A stretch of DNA of 64,000 nucleotides from NCBI GenBank assembly GCA_900491605.1, contig UESW01001519.1, positions 382,162-446,161 on the forward strand, read 5' to 3'. Position numbers and translations under genes: made by a program. The notes under the pieces were generated by a model. That model was given only the letters and a program-made list of their open reading frames with translations, made no database searches and was not told the origin of the DNA. Origin of the DNA: Calamus simplicifolius. Its lineage: Eukaryota > Streptophyta > Magnoliopsida > Arecales > Arecaceae. Positions 21,464 to 32,339 of the stretch are shown here, one piece after another; the stretch's first letter is position 1; each line of letters opens with the position of its first letter.

Positions 21464-21654
21464 TTATCTTATGAGGAGCATCCTGTGCGTGTCGTGGATC
21501 GCAAGGATCAGGTCCTGAGGCGCCGCACCATTCCCTATGTCAAGGTTCAGTGGAGTAATCATTCTGAGAGGGAGGCTACTTGGGAACTTGAGGAAGAAAT
21601 GAAAAAGAAATATCCACAATTATTTGCAGGTAAATTCTCTATTCAAGATTGTTG
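21464..21654 (+). pseudogene. Chromodomain of Tekay integrase (shifted frame)
   Basis: After a small frame change near 21460 the sequence reads EEHPVRVVDRKDQVLRRR, then IPYVKVQWSNHSEREATWE and LEEEMKKKYPQLF, ending at a TGA at 21652-21654. This is the chromo-like module of chromoviruses, thought to steer integration to heterochromatin. The W-X-N-H-S-E-X-E-A-T-W-E pattern is diagnostic. Confidence 0.88.
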
Positions 21655-21717
21655 ATAGATCATATTTGAATTCTATAGTATATTTGAAAGTATGTCAATT
21701 TCGAGGACGAAATTTTT

Positions 21718-21731
21718 ATAAGGGGGGAGAA
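21718..21731 (+). promoter_or_regulatory. Polypurine tract of Tekay element
   Basis: ATAAGGGGGGAGAA lies directly before the 3' LTR and would prime plus-strand synthesis. Confidence 0.85.
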
Positions 21732-22059
21732 TGTAACCCCTAGCTTTAAATATGGACACCTGGCATCTAGGGAGTCCTGTTGTCGCTTAGGCTACTGGTC
21801 AGACGTCTGGGTTCTCGATCTTTTTACTTGACCGAAGCGTCATGTGGGGGTTTAAAGGGTGACGGAGGGTGACTCCCTCCTTCATCCTGGCAGACGTCTT
21901 CCTCAGGTAATCCTTCCCTGTCCAAGCCAGATTGAGAGAGAGAGAGAGAGAGAGCGTGAGAGAGAAAGGATAGAGGGGAAATCCGGCCGGCCAATAGGCC
22001 GACCGTGCCGCTGGCGCTGTAACAGGCCGCGGTTGATAGAGAGAGAGAAGGGGAGTTTA

Positions 22060-22640
22060 AGGAGAAATTGGAGGATGAGAGGGAGAGAGAAGGGCTGGCC
22101 GCAATGGCAGCCGACTCCCGTCCGGCCAACGGTGGCTGGGCCGCCTCAAATTGGCCGGCCGTGCTGCCGGCACGATAAAATCCACCCAGGAAACGAAATA
22201 GAGAAAGAGTGAGAGGGAGAGAAATTAGAGAGAGAGGGAAGGAAGGGAGGCCGGCCGCGGCGGCGGCCAGCTCTGGTCCGGCCAACGGCGGCCGGACCGA
22301 CTCCAATTCGGCCGGAGTCGACGCCGGCACAAACCGCATCGCGCGGGAGATGAAAGAGAAAAAGAGAGAGAGGGAGAGAAATTGGAGAGAGAGGGAAGGA
22401 AGGGAGCGGCCGGCTTTGGTCTGGCCAACGACGGCCGGACCGACTCCAATTCGGCTGGAGTCGACGCCGGCACAAACCGCGTCGCGCGGGAGCCGGAAGA
22501 GAAAAAGAGAGAGAGGGAGAGAAATTGAGAGAGAGAGAAAGGGGGGGTGGCCGGCCGCGGCGGCGGCCGGCTTCGGTCCGACCGACGATGGCCGGGCCGC
22601 CTTCGATTTGGCCGGCGTTGGCCCTGGCCACCGGCTCATC
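22060..22640. repeat. GA-tract plus GC-box tandem array in 3' LTR
   Basis: It has the same organisation as in the 5' LTR, with unit starts near 22060, 22220, 22377 and 22520. GC boxes here keep more intact GTCGAC and GCCGGC words than in the 5' copy. Confidence 0.75.
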
Positions 22641-23396
22641 CCAGCCCCTGTTTCGGTTGAAACAGGGGATCTGGGAGGATGATAACGGATCGGGCCGGCT
22701 GGGCTGCCATCTTATGGGCCTGTTGGGCCATTCCGGGAGCCCTTTTTGGGCAGGGTTTTGGACCATATAATGGGCCGGGAAATGAAAAATAAAATTATGA
22801 CCAGATTCAGGATGAATTCTAGTTTCTTGGGATAATTTTATTTCCCTATTTGGACGCTTTTATTGGGAGATATTCAAGCCCAAAGTCGGGCCCGTGGATT
22901 AGTTCGGGTAGAGTTGTAGGAATCTTTTTATTATTCAGATTTTAGAGATCTAATTATGAAAAATAATTCTGTAGGTGCCCAGTTATCCAAGTAGCTGATT
23001 TATCATTTTGGAATTGCATATTGAGGTAAGTAAGCCAAATATAATAATTTTATAAATTATAAATTGTTGTATTTATAATTTTATGCATACTTATGAAATT
23101 GAGTTTTATTGATTATTTGAAATTGGTAAACTGTATCATGAGTATTTAATTGAATATTTGCTATAATAGTTGGTATTAATTTGCAAAGTAGTGGTTAATT
23201 GTGTTTATGCGAAATATGATGTACATGTTTATTTTTAACTTTGCAAAGTGAATTGGTTACATGCAATGATTAAGAACATACAAACCACTGTTTATGTGAT
23301 ATGAAAAGATTATGCTTATGATGATGCATGATGTGTGGTATGCATGTATAAAGATGACCCAGAATTATATTTATATGTGTCGACGCGGTTCTCCTA

Positions 23397-23705
23397 TGAT
23401 GTGGCATGTGGAGGCCACACAGATCTAGAGGATGTGCTCTGTTTGATTATGAGGTGGCATGTGGAGGCCACACGCATCTGAAGGATGCGCTATGACTGAT
23501 GATGAGGTGGCATGTGGAGGCCACACGCATATGGAGGATGTGCTATGACTGATGATGATATGGCATGTGGAGGTCACGCATCTAGAGGATGTGCTCTGAC
23601 TGATGATGATATGACATGTGGAGGCCACACATTTAGAGGATGTGCTATGATTGACGATGAGGTGGCATGTAGAGGCCATACACATCTAGAGGATGTGCGC
23701 TGATT
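23397..23705. repeat. Six-copy 51-53-bp tandem repeat in 3' LTR
   Basis: It contains the same unit as at 15819-16130, with unit-specific substitutions. Copy number is equal in both LTRs, so the array predates this insertion. Confidence 0.85.
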
Positions 23706-24259
23706 GAGGTGTAGCAGGGCCGGGACACATAAAATATAATATAAAAATGATCATATAAACAGTTGGTTGTTTACGATGCATTTTCTGGTATTTATTGTAT
23801 AAGCTTCCAAATTAATTGAGTAGTGATATGCCTGCTATGATAGCATGATAAATGCATTTGAATTGAAAGTTTATGAAATTATGACTTTATAATATCTTGA
23901 TAAGATATGATGATATATGTCTATTTTATATTATTATTATAGGCTTACTTATTGAGTGTGAGCTCATGTAAATCTCACAATATTTTTCAGAGCCTCAGGA
24001 TTGAAGATGGATTTATGGGGTAGATGGAGCTTCTATATAAATCAGTTTCTTTTTGATATCATTGTAACCCTAGTATTACTTGTGTGTAGGGCTTGTAGCC
24101 CAAACTTATATTTATGGTTTGTGTTAAGTTATGGATTTGAATGACCTAATTATAATTATTGCCTTATATTGATCAATGTGTAAATTTCGGGATGCCTTGC
24201 ATGCCCGGCATGCGGCGGGTTATCATCCTAGCTCAAAATTTTGGATCTGGAGCGTGACA

Positions 24260-24264
24260 AGTTT
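24260..24264. repeat. Target-site duplication of Tekay element, right copy (AGTTT)
   Basis: Exact match to 14153-14157. Confidence 0.9.
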
Positions 24265-25626
24265 GCTGACACCTCCATGACATCGATCTCCATCAGGTAG
24301 CCACCATGTGTTTCTCGGATTTGGCTACCCACAGTCACTTGATCTTTGGGATTTAAGGCTCTAATTTGGCTTGATGTCTCTATTTTGGATGGAAGCAGGG
24401 GTAGTGGCTTTGGCGGCGTTTCCCTCCACTCTGGCAGTGTCTCCGGCAGGTCAACCCCGTCCTACCCTTCCTTCTTGCATGACCTTGTTTTTGAGAGGTG
24501 TGGCATGGGCTTGGTCACTAGCGATCGTCGGAGATGGACATGGAAAGGACCAGCTACCCTATTCATGGTTGTGAGGGCTTTAAAGCCCTCTTGGCGCCAA
24601 ACCTCCACTGATGGAGAGTTCCGGTGAGAGGGGGTCGTGGCTTATGCAAGGGCTGCCAGAACCCTTCATCGACCCTTGGCTAAGCCGCCGTGGCCACCTC
24701 AGTGCTAGTCCTCGTGCAGTCTCCCATGGTTGGCCATAGGGGGGTCAGATGCTGTGCCTGCTCGCCATGGAGGAACGGCGACAGCTGGCTCTGGAGCTAT
24801 CCTCTAGCGGCCTGCTCAGTCGGGGGGCCAGCTAGGTTGCCCTAGTCCTCCGGTGGATATGGGAGGAGGGCGATGGGTGAAATCGATCGGCCCTTGATCT
24901 GGTTCAGCTCGTTTAAACCTTGATTCAAGACCTTGGTACCCAATTTTTTAGCCCAATTTTGAACCTTATTGGATCCTAACCTATCCATTTTGAACCAAAT
25001 TTGGATTCAAGACTAGAGCTAGAATCAATCGAGTCCCAATTCTGCATTACTTTGAGATGATGCAAGTTATGTTAACTCAAGCCCTTGGTATTGAATTGCT
25101 GGCTCGGTCTAGTTAAGCTAATGCCCATTTCAATTTTATTTGAAGTAGACTTAGATTTAATTAGCTTATGAGATAATTGGCCTTTTTCCATTTTAAGTCC
25201 AATAAGTCAAAATTAAGGTTGGGATCAAGTTAAGTGGATTATTTAGAACTTAATTTGGCTATCATTATTTTAAGAAATTAATTTGGCATCTTCTTGCCTC
25301 CCAAACCTCGTCCTTCCATCTTCTTCTTCTACTGCTTTTCCTTCTGGCTTGGAATTAGGGTTAGGGTTTGGCTATTGGTGGGTGTTGTAGACGAGGAGGA
25401 AGAAAGGAGGGGGATTCATTTGGTGTGATTTTCTTTAACTTGGTTTCTTTTTACTTGCTTCTCGTAGAATTGGATGGTGAGAGTAACTGGAGAAGAAGTC
25501 TCCGCTTTTTTCCTTCTTGTTCGTCTTCTTGATGGAATCAAAAAGTAAGTATTCCATTTAGAAAATGTCTAAAATTTTATCTGTATGATTATATTTTCAA
25601 AAAAATAGTTTAAGAAAACTTCACCA
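24265..25626 (+). other. CACTA-2 interior, right of Tekay; possible captured sequence
   Basis: This is the continuation of the GC-rich interior (to about 24920), then AT-rich DNA to the transposase start. Frames 24346-24627 and 24371-24574 overlap and match nothing I recognise. A spliced host fragment is possible but not supported by motifs. Confidence 0.3.
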
Positions 25627-27400
25627 GGCATGGAAAGTAGGTCCAAAGAGATTAATGATAAAGCAAAGAAAGTTGAACCACTGTAAGTTATTATTTATCT
25701 TTTTAATTTACTTATCATCTTTCAATTTTTTTTACTTGTACGTAGTTTGATAAATTTAATTAGTTTGTTAGATAAAATTAATTATATTTGTTGATTTAAT
25801 AAACTAGTTACTAATATTTTTTGAATTTAAACAGACTAGATAAGTTGTGGTACTCTGCTGATAAACGTACAAAAAAGTACGAGGATGGTATCAAAGTTTT
25901 TTTGAATTATGTTAAAAGAAATTTAGTAACCCTAGTTTCATACAATGTCCATGCGTAAAATATGGGAATATGAAAGTTTATGATATCACAGTGGTTAAAG
26001 ATCATCTTTTTTGTAATGGTATCAACTCAAGTTATGACGTATGGACATGTCATGGTGAAAACATATATAATGTTGAGAAAGATAAGTGTACCTTAGATGC
26101 TGAAGAATGTTGTCTTCAATACAATGATGACATCAATACTATGGAATTGGTTGAAGCAGCCAGAGATCTATTTGAATGTAATCCAAAGAAATTCATTGAC
26201 TTGTTGGATGATGCTAAACACCCTTTATACACTAGTTGTAGTGGGTTCACTAAGCTTTATATTTTGGTATGATTATACAACTTTAAAAAAAGGGTGGAAC
26301 GATGCAAGTTTTAATGAGCTATTAAGCTTTTGGGGTGATGTGCTTTCAAAAAAAAATTTGATGCCAATATCAATATATGAAGCAAAAAAGATATTAATTG
26401 TGCGCTTTAGGAATGCAATATGAAAAGATACATGCATGTCCAAACGATTGCATTTTGTACGTATAGAAATGCAAATAATGATGTTGATACATGTCCAAAT
26501 TGTTCTGAATCATGATGAAAGATTACTAAAAGATCCAATCATCCAAAAGTAGGCATACCGGCAAAAGTTCTATGGTATTTTCCTCAATACCTAGATTTAG
26601 AAGAATGTATAATACTCATCAAATATTAAAAGATTTGACATGGCATTCCAGTAAAAGAGAAGTTGATAATTACGTTTGACATCCAATAGATGCAGTATCA
26701 TAAAAATTAATAGACCACAAATGACCTAATTTTGCATGTGAGCCACGAAATCTTCGATTGGCACTTGCAGCAGATGAGATAAATCCACATAGCTCCTTAA
26801 GTAGTCATCACAGTGCATGACCTGTCATACTTATTACCTATAATCTCCCACCATGGTTATATATGAAGCAAAAATTCATGATGTTAACCTTGTTGATATT
26901 GGATCCTAAGTAGCTGGGAAATGACATTAACATCTTTTTGCAACCACTTATTGATGATTTAAAAATGATATGGGATGTTGCTGTTGAAGTTTACGATACA
27001 TATTTGCAAGAGATATTTGCCTTAAAGGACATATTACTATGGACGATAAATAATTTTTTCATGTATAAAAATTTGAGGGGCTGCAGTGTTAAGGGCTATT
27101 TGGCTTGCCCAATTTGTGTTGAAAATACACAGAGTTTATACTTGAAATATAGTCAAAAAATGTGTACCAAGGTCATAGGAGATTTTTGTGCAGAAATCAT
27201 CCATATAGAAGAGCAAAAAAGGTATTTAATGGTTGTCAAGAGTTTGATGTTGAGCCTAATCTTTTAACTAGAAATTTTACAAAAGACTAAAAATATTAAT
27301 TATGTGTATGAAAAAAAAGCAAATACAATGCATGTTAAGAATTCAAAAAAGAAGGACAAGGTTCCAGAGGCAAAGTCTAAAGTTGCATGAAAAAAAGGTC
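25627..27400 (+). pseudogene. TNP2-type CACTA transposase pseudogene
   Basis: The likely start is ATGGAAAGTAGGTCC at 25628, with a donor-like GTAAGT near 25683 and an acceptor-like TTAAACAG before 25833. The transposase-associated N-terminal domain follows (DKLWYSADKRTKKYEDGI, CPCVKYGNMKVYDI, DHLFCNGINSSYDVWTCHGE, about 25835-26065), broken by a frameshift near 25930. Next come FECNPKKFIDLLDDAKHPLY, FNELLSFWGDVL, and a cysteine segment around 26440-26520 (CPNDCILY, CPNCSES). The DDE-containing TNP2 region survives as QPLIDDLKMIWDVAVEVYD, LLWTINNFFMYKNLRGCSVK and GYLACPICVENTQ (26938-27135). The order is that of En/Spm TNP2. Multiple stops show it is inactive. Confidence 0.85.
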
Positions 27401-27417
27401 AATATTTTTTTAACTTG

Positions 27418-27837
27418 AATATTGGGAGTTTCTACATGGAGAGGAGCTTGCACTCTGAAGAGGCTGGTCAGGACCAGAACCTTGGTGTGGATCATCTGTA
27501 GAGGCCATACACCTTTGTGTGGCTTGCAGAAGTTGTACCTACCATCGCCTTTTATTGCTGCGAGAGTCATTAAGCATCCAAAGGTAAAAGATTCAATAGT
27601 TACTGATGATTTAGATATGATCTATGCCACAAACATATATATGATCTATGTTATTTGTAATTATATAGATTTGATCTGTGTACTTTTTTTATACCTTTAC
27701 ATATATAATTTATATATATATTGATCTTGTTGTAGGCTGATATTGGATTAGATCCAATATCTTATTGCTTTCGTTGCGTATTTATTTTAAAAAATTTCAA
27801 ATTGCATACATGTAGCCTACAAAAAGATTAACTAACA
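27418..27837 (+). repeat. Truncated copia-type LTR (R-U5 part)
   Basis: The sequence ends ACTAACA at 27837 and is followed by a PBS-like TGGTATTAGAGCC, so it is the 3' part of a plus-strand 5' LTR. Its start is missing; the left edge meets the CACTA-2 remnant without a clear boundary. It carries a GTAAAAG/TA-rich stretch and a segment GCTTTCGTTGCGTATTTATT near the end, of the kind seen at copia LTR ends. Confidence 0.6.
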
Positions 27838-27838
27838 A

Positions 27839-27851
27839 TGGTATTAGAGCC
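27839..27851 (+). promoter_or_regulatory. Primer-binding site of truncated copia element
   Basis: TGGTATTAGAGCC is one base from the common TGGTATCAGAGCC and sits directly after the LTR end. Confidence 0.65.
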
Positions 27852-28642
27852 TGGTTTGTGCTCTTAGTTTCTATCGTGCTCTACTCTGGGATGGTCCAAT
27901 TGGGGAAGCTACTTGTAGTACCCCAGATCATTGTGCCAACGAGCATCTGGTAGGGATATCAGGGATGCACCAACGAGGGAGGCTATTGGGAGTACCTCAT
28001 TGTGTGGTGCCTAACTATTCATGACTCGGAGAGTGCAATAGGCTGCTGAGAGCACTTGAAGGATGATTTGGTAGGAAGCCAAGTACTTGGATTGGATGGA
28101 TTCATAAGGCCATCCAATCATAGAAGAAAAGTAGGGCTTAAAGACCCTCTCTTTCCATTCAATGGGGTCTCCTATGGCATGTAGGGGTACCACTTGTGTC
28201 ATGACCCATGAAAAAAAAGTGAAGAGAATATAGATTAAAACTGCTTTAACCTTATGGTATGATCATAAACTATTTTATTTTTATAAAATTTATTTCACAT
28301 GTTAAATTAAAATTATTTCTACTTAAAAGTTTGTTGAATTTAATTGAGAAATTAAATTATCTTAAATGACAAAGAAATCTAGAAATGTGATTTAAATATC
28401 TTAAGTCATTTGCATAAGCTTTAAGGGTCATGGGTTAGCTTGAGTTAGATCCTTAAATTGGGTTAGATCTAAGTTTAGATTAATTGGACTAAAAAGAGAA
28501 CTTAAATCTAATCAAAAGTTGAGTTAGGTTACATTCTTTTTAGATCTCTCTAATTAGTTTGATTGATTAGTTCATAAATCTAAATGGACATGATTTGTTG
28601 CTCAATGGTGAGCCTAATTTTTTAGGCTAATCTAATCAAATT
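27852..28642. other. Non-coding leader or LTR-derived DNA, no gag found
   Basis: About 800 bases follow the primer site without recognisable gag motifs. They merge without a clear break into the minus-oriented LTR sequence to the right. Confidence 0.35.
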
Positions 28643-29867
28643 TGTTGAACCCATCCCATGATCTCACTTACCTGAAAAATATAGTCAATCAGAATTAATT
28701 GGGTAGCTCAATGATTCAAGTTAGCCCATGTCACCTATGGTGAATCAATATGATTGATTTAGGTACCCATGGACCAATTGTTCAAAAATCATTCTACAAG
28801 TTAGTAGAAAAATTCTTGATTATGGTCCATGTGTTCTCTTTCATATGTCACACGTTAAAGTGAAACCATCTAAATTATTAGGTCCTTAAAAAGATGAAGT
28901 TATGGGGATAACTAAGTCTTAGCCTTTCATTAATTGGATGGTAATGGGTCTAATAGTTTGATGATCATTGGTAGACCCAAAGGTCGAATGTTCATCAGGC
29001 TATTGGAATTGCCAATCCTAATATGTTAGCTCAATGTGACTCTCTTAATGGTGGTTAGGTAGGCCGGCCAAAGTCAAGCTTGATTATTCGTTAGTTAAAA
29101 GCATTGAATTTTGTTATGTTAATGGTTGAACCTAATCAGGACCTTCAATAGGAGGCCCAAAAGCCGATTGAAGTGCACTCTAGGGCAAAATTAATTACTA
29201 GAAGTTACTTGGAGAAGTAATCGGTTAAAGAACCTACCTTTAGATATGCATGGGTGAGCCGGCCAAAGTCGGGCTCATGTATTATCTATTGGATTCTAGT
29301 ACCCACTAAGGGATTAAGAGTAATTCATCGAATTGGAGGTAGAGGCTACCAGTCTGAATAAAATAATGGGAGGGCATTTAAGACTAAAGTCCATGTCTTT
29401 AATAATTCATATACAATAATAGGTTTTTGGTTTTCCTTTCCATGCTCAGAGGGACACTTATATTCATATCCCTTCACAAACATTTCTTGGCAGAAAAGTA
29501 TTCCGCAGATTGGTCACATTCAGTGAGATGGCATACACCTCACCTGCATATCATACCAGTGTCACCATACTCCTTGGTAAAGAGAACAACCAACCCATAT
29601 GACATACAACGACTTTTACTTGATACATAGTTGTCCTATAACTATATATCATTTGGTCGCGACTATTTTAAGAACCACTCAATAAACCTTCTCTTTATTG
29701 AATCGATTATGGTTCTATGGACTCCATCACAAAAGAATTTATTTCAGGAAGATGCAATGTGATGAACTTTCAAATAAATATTTTATTAATTAATAATTCA
29801 TATATATTTATAACTTGTACAATCATTTATATGTTAGTTGATTGGCTTTAGGACACAATTCCCAACA
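28643..29867 (-). repeat. Copia-type LTR in minus orientation (left limit uncertain)
   Basis: Read on the minus strand from 29867 it begins TGTTGGGAATTGTGTCCTAA, a typical copia LTR start. At the other side TGTTGAAC begins at 28643, preceded by AAATT, and AAATT also follows 29867. This could be a solo LTR with 5-bp duplication, but the word is AT-rich and chance is plausible. The flanks are not parts of one gene, so a rearrangement may have occurred here. Confidence 0.45.
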
Positions 29868-31494
29868 AAATTCACCACCAAGGAAGACTTGTTCATTAAG
29901 AGAAGTATATGAATCATGTGAAGTTGCATTCTTTGCATGTGAACCACAAAGCTTTGAAGAAGCCGTCAAAGAAAAAGTGTGGCAAAAGGTCATGCATAAA
30001 GAGATGACTACAATTGAGAAGAATAAAACTTGGGACCTTGTAAAATTACCTAAAGATAAAAGTGTGATTGATTTGAAATGGGTTTACAAAACAAAATTCA
30101 ATGAAAATGGACTCATCCAAAAGCACAAGGTAAGACTTGTAGCAAAGGGCTACTCTCAGCAATCAGGTATCGACTTTAACGAAACCTTTGCACTAGTTGT
30201 TAGAATGGAGACAATTCGAATTGTTCTTGCTCTTGCTCTTGCTGCCCAATTGGAGCTAGATGTATTTTAGCTTGATGTCAAATCAGCATTTCTCAATGGA
30301 GAGCTTGAAGAAGAAGTTTATGTTGAGCAACTAAAAGGCTATGAAGTCACAGATAAAAGAGATATGGTCTATCGATTGCGGAAAGCTCTCTATGGACTGA
30401 AGCAAGCTCCTTGAGCATGGAACAACAAAATTGATGGTTATTTTGCAAAAATGGATTTCAAAGAAGCACAAGTGAACCTTCTCTTTATGTGAAGAAGGTA
30501 TGAATGATATTCTTATAGTTTGTCTATATGTTGATGATCTTATTTATATGAGTACTAATCTAAATATGGTGAAAGATTTTAAGCTCAAGATGATGAAAGA
30601 ATTTGAGATGACAGATCTAGGGCTCATAAAATATTTTCTTGGAATTCAAGTTAAACAATTTAGGGAAAAAAAATTTATCTCTCAAGAAAAATACAATGAA
30701 GACATCTTGAAGAAATTTCAGATGGATAAGTGCAAATCAGCAACAACTCCTATGGCTTTAAATGAGAAGTTGAAGCTTGATGATGGTGCAAAAAAAGTGG
30801 ATGCAAAGGAATTTAGAAGTCTAGTAGGATCTTTATTTATCTTGCTAACACTAGACCTGATATAATGCACTCTATTTTCTATATCTCCAGATTTATGAAT
30901 GAACCAAGTAAGCTACATTTAGCTGCAGCAAAAAGAATTTTAAAATACTTGCAAGGCACCAAGAAAAATGGCATTAAATATGTCTAAGAAGAAAAGAATT
31001 CCTTGATTGGATTTACTAATAGTGATTGGGCTGGATCCTTAGATGATCAAAAAAATACATCATGATACTTATTATGTCTTGGTACAAAGGTAATATCTTA
31101 GAGCTCAAAGAAAAATAAAACAGTAGCTTTATCTTCAACTGAAGCAGAATATATTGCTGCTACTCATGCTACTTATGAAGCTATTTGGCTAAGGAGAATT
31201 CTATTTGATTTGAAACAAAAACAAGAACAACCAACTACAATCTATTGTGACAACATGTCGACTATTGCAATGACTAAAAATCCTGTTTTTCATGCTAGGT
31301 CCAAGCACATCGAGCTTAGGTATCATTTTATAAAAGACATGGTGAACAAAGGAGAAATATATTTAGAGTTTATCAATACAAGTGAGCAACCTGCAGATTT
31401 TCTCACCAAAGCTGTTACAAGTGAGAAGTTTGAAAAGTTCAAGAAGCAATTGAAGATTGTAAGTGGATTTTGTATGCTTGCTTTGGAAGTTTAA
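29868..31494 (+). pseudogene. pol: Copia pol remnant: reverse transcriptase and RNase H
   Basis: It begins abruptly at the adjoining LTR, so gag, protease and integrase are missing. RT reads FEEAVKEKVWQKVMHKEM, TWDLVKLPKDKSVIDLKWVY, HKVRLVAKGYSQQSGIDF, then [19 protein letters not shown] and LYGLKQAP, with the catalytic LYVDDLIYMST near 30520-30550. RNase H includes LSSTEAEYIAATHATYEAIW, then TIYCDNMSTIAMTKNPVFHA and RSKHIELRYHFIKDMV, ending at 31494. In-frame stops occur near 30268, 30412, 30985 and 31060, and there is a shift near 30480. It would replicate the element if intact. The short LTR suggests a lineage other than Sirevirus. Confidence 0.9.
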
Positions 31495-31568
31495 TTGATA
31501 CGCCCATTGAGCCGCTTTCCTTCAGATATTTCATTGGCCTATACATGCTTTCTAAAATTACAAATTAA

Positions 31569-31575
31569 GAGGGGG
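31569..31575 (+). promoter_or_regulatory. Polypurine tract before copia 3' LTR
   Basis: GAGGGGG immediately precedes the LTR start at 31576. Confidence 0.7.
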
Positions 31576-31922
31576 TGTTAAAGAGTAATTTGCACTTCCC
31601 AAAAATATTTCTAGAAAGAAGAAAGGACTGCTATAATAATTCACGTTTTTTCTAAAAATGACTCTTACTATTTCCTAAATGAGTTTAATATGCCTCTTTT
31701 ATTTCCTAAGAGAGTTAAATATGACTCTTGATATTTTTTAAGAAGAGTTAATATAGAATTTCAAGAGTGATGTGTTGGCTCTATAAATAGCTATGTAATC
31801 TGAAGTTTTAAAAAATAATTTTTAACAATTCAAATGAGAAATACAATAGATATTTCTGCTTTCTTCTTTACATTACCTAAGTGACAATATTTTATCCACC
31901 TCTCAACTGTCAATTCCTAACA
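31576..31922 (+). repeat. 3' LTR of the 29868 copia element (347 bp)
   Basis: It starts TGTTAAAGAG directly after the polypurine tract and ends TCCTAACA. A CTCTATAAATAGC TATA box lies near 31780. No partner 5' LTR is in the window. Confidence 0.75.
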
Positions 31923-32063
31923 TTGCCCGTCTGAAATCATTAATGAATAGTTCTAAAATGATTAAAATATCCTTCTACTATTCTTTAAAAAAATATATAT
32001 ATATTGCCAAATTAAGTAGGAACGGTCATACTTAATTCATTTAATTTAATTCAATCATTTAAT
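31923..32063. other. AT-rich spacer
   Basis: No feature recognised apart from short TA runs. Confidence 0.4.
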
Positions 32064-32339
32064 TTAAGTAAGGAAGGCCTCTAGCTTGTTCTTATCGCTG
32101 CCCTTTGATTCCAGCGTGGGAGCTACCCTGGACCTTCGTGGGATCCTCATCTCCGGCCTGCCGCCAGGTGGGGTGGCCGCGCCGGGGCCACCTGAGGCTT
32201 CGGAGCCGGGCGTTCCAGGTGGAATGCCGCGGAGAATTTCAACGATCGGGCGGCGGAGTCGAATTCTTGACTTCTTCCCTTCCCATTTCTCTCTCGTATC
32301 CATGAACTGAATACCAAAAGGAAGCGCATCGACGACCAA
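32064..32339 (-). CDS. Hypothetical GC-rich ORF (possible exon 1 or chance frame)
   Basis: A GC-rich island of about 280 bp stands alone in AT-rich DNA. The minus-strand frame of 91 codons is Pro/Gly/Arg-rich (GIPPGTPGSEASGGPGAATP) and recognised by no family I know. Other frames on both strands are also open, so composition may explain it. GC-rich first exons are common in some monocot genes, which makes a host exon possible; upstream of it on the minus strand there is only AT-rich DNA with a TATA run at 32408-32422. Confidence 0.25.
   Translation of the reverse strand: MVVDALPFGIQFMDTREKWEGKKSRIRLRRPIVEILRGIPPGTPGSEASGGPGAATPPGGRPEMRIPRRSRVAPTLESKGSDKNKLEAFLT

Larger units (their letters stand above)
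14158..24259 (+). mobile_element. Complete Tekay-type Ty3/gypsy chromovirus
   Basis: It is bounded by two LTRs of about 2.5 kb (TGTAACCC...GTGACA) and a perfect 5-bp target duplication. Between them are a methionine-tRNA-type primer site, gag, protease, RT, RNase H, integrase and a C-terminal chromodomain, then a polypurine tract. This order with a chromodomain after integrase defines chromoviruses. The very long LTRs and protein motifs point to the Tekay/Del clade. Several frameshifts and stops disable gag, protease and integrase, but the RT/RNase H frame is open for 537 codons. The LTRs differ at scattered positions, so the insertion is older than SIRE-B. Confidence 0.93.
21732..24259 (+). 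repeat. 3' LTR of Tekay element
   Basis: This 2528-bp LTR starts TGTAACCC and ends GAGCGTGACA. It includes a longer GA microsatellite (about 21931-21954), the GC-rich block array (about 22060-22640) and the 52-bp array (about 23397-23705). It differs from the 5' LTR by scattered substitutions and small indels. Confidence 0.93.
13325..27400 (+). mobile_element. CACTA-2, TNP2-bearing CACTA element containing a nested Tekay element
   Basis: The left end is CACTACTACAAAAATTAATAG at 13325, inserted in Athila gag (preceding CAT is the candidate 3-bp target copy). Subterminal repeats such as GACTACATTTTTAATTAAAA and TATAGTCTAA run to about 13540. Transposase remnants at 25627-27400 are on the plus strand. 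The two parts are separated by the Tekay insertion (14158-24259). I did not find a matching right end; the element runs into a truncated copia LTR near 27418. Without the nested insertion the surviving element would be about 4 kb. Confidence 0.65.

Noticed and set aside
24346..24627. Two overlapping plus-strand ORFs as host genes
   Set aside because: Overlapping frames in GC-rich transposon interior, no motifs, no splice or promoter support.
28638..28642. AAATT on both sides of the minus LTR as firm proof of a solo LTR
   Set aside because: It is an AT-rich word expected by chance in such DNA, and the flanks are not parts of one continuous sequence; kept only as a possibility.
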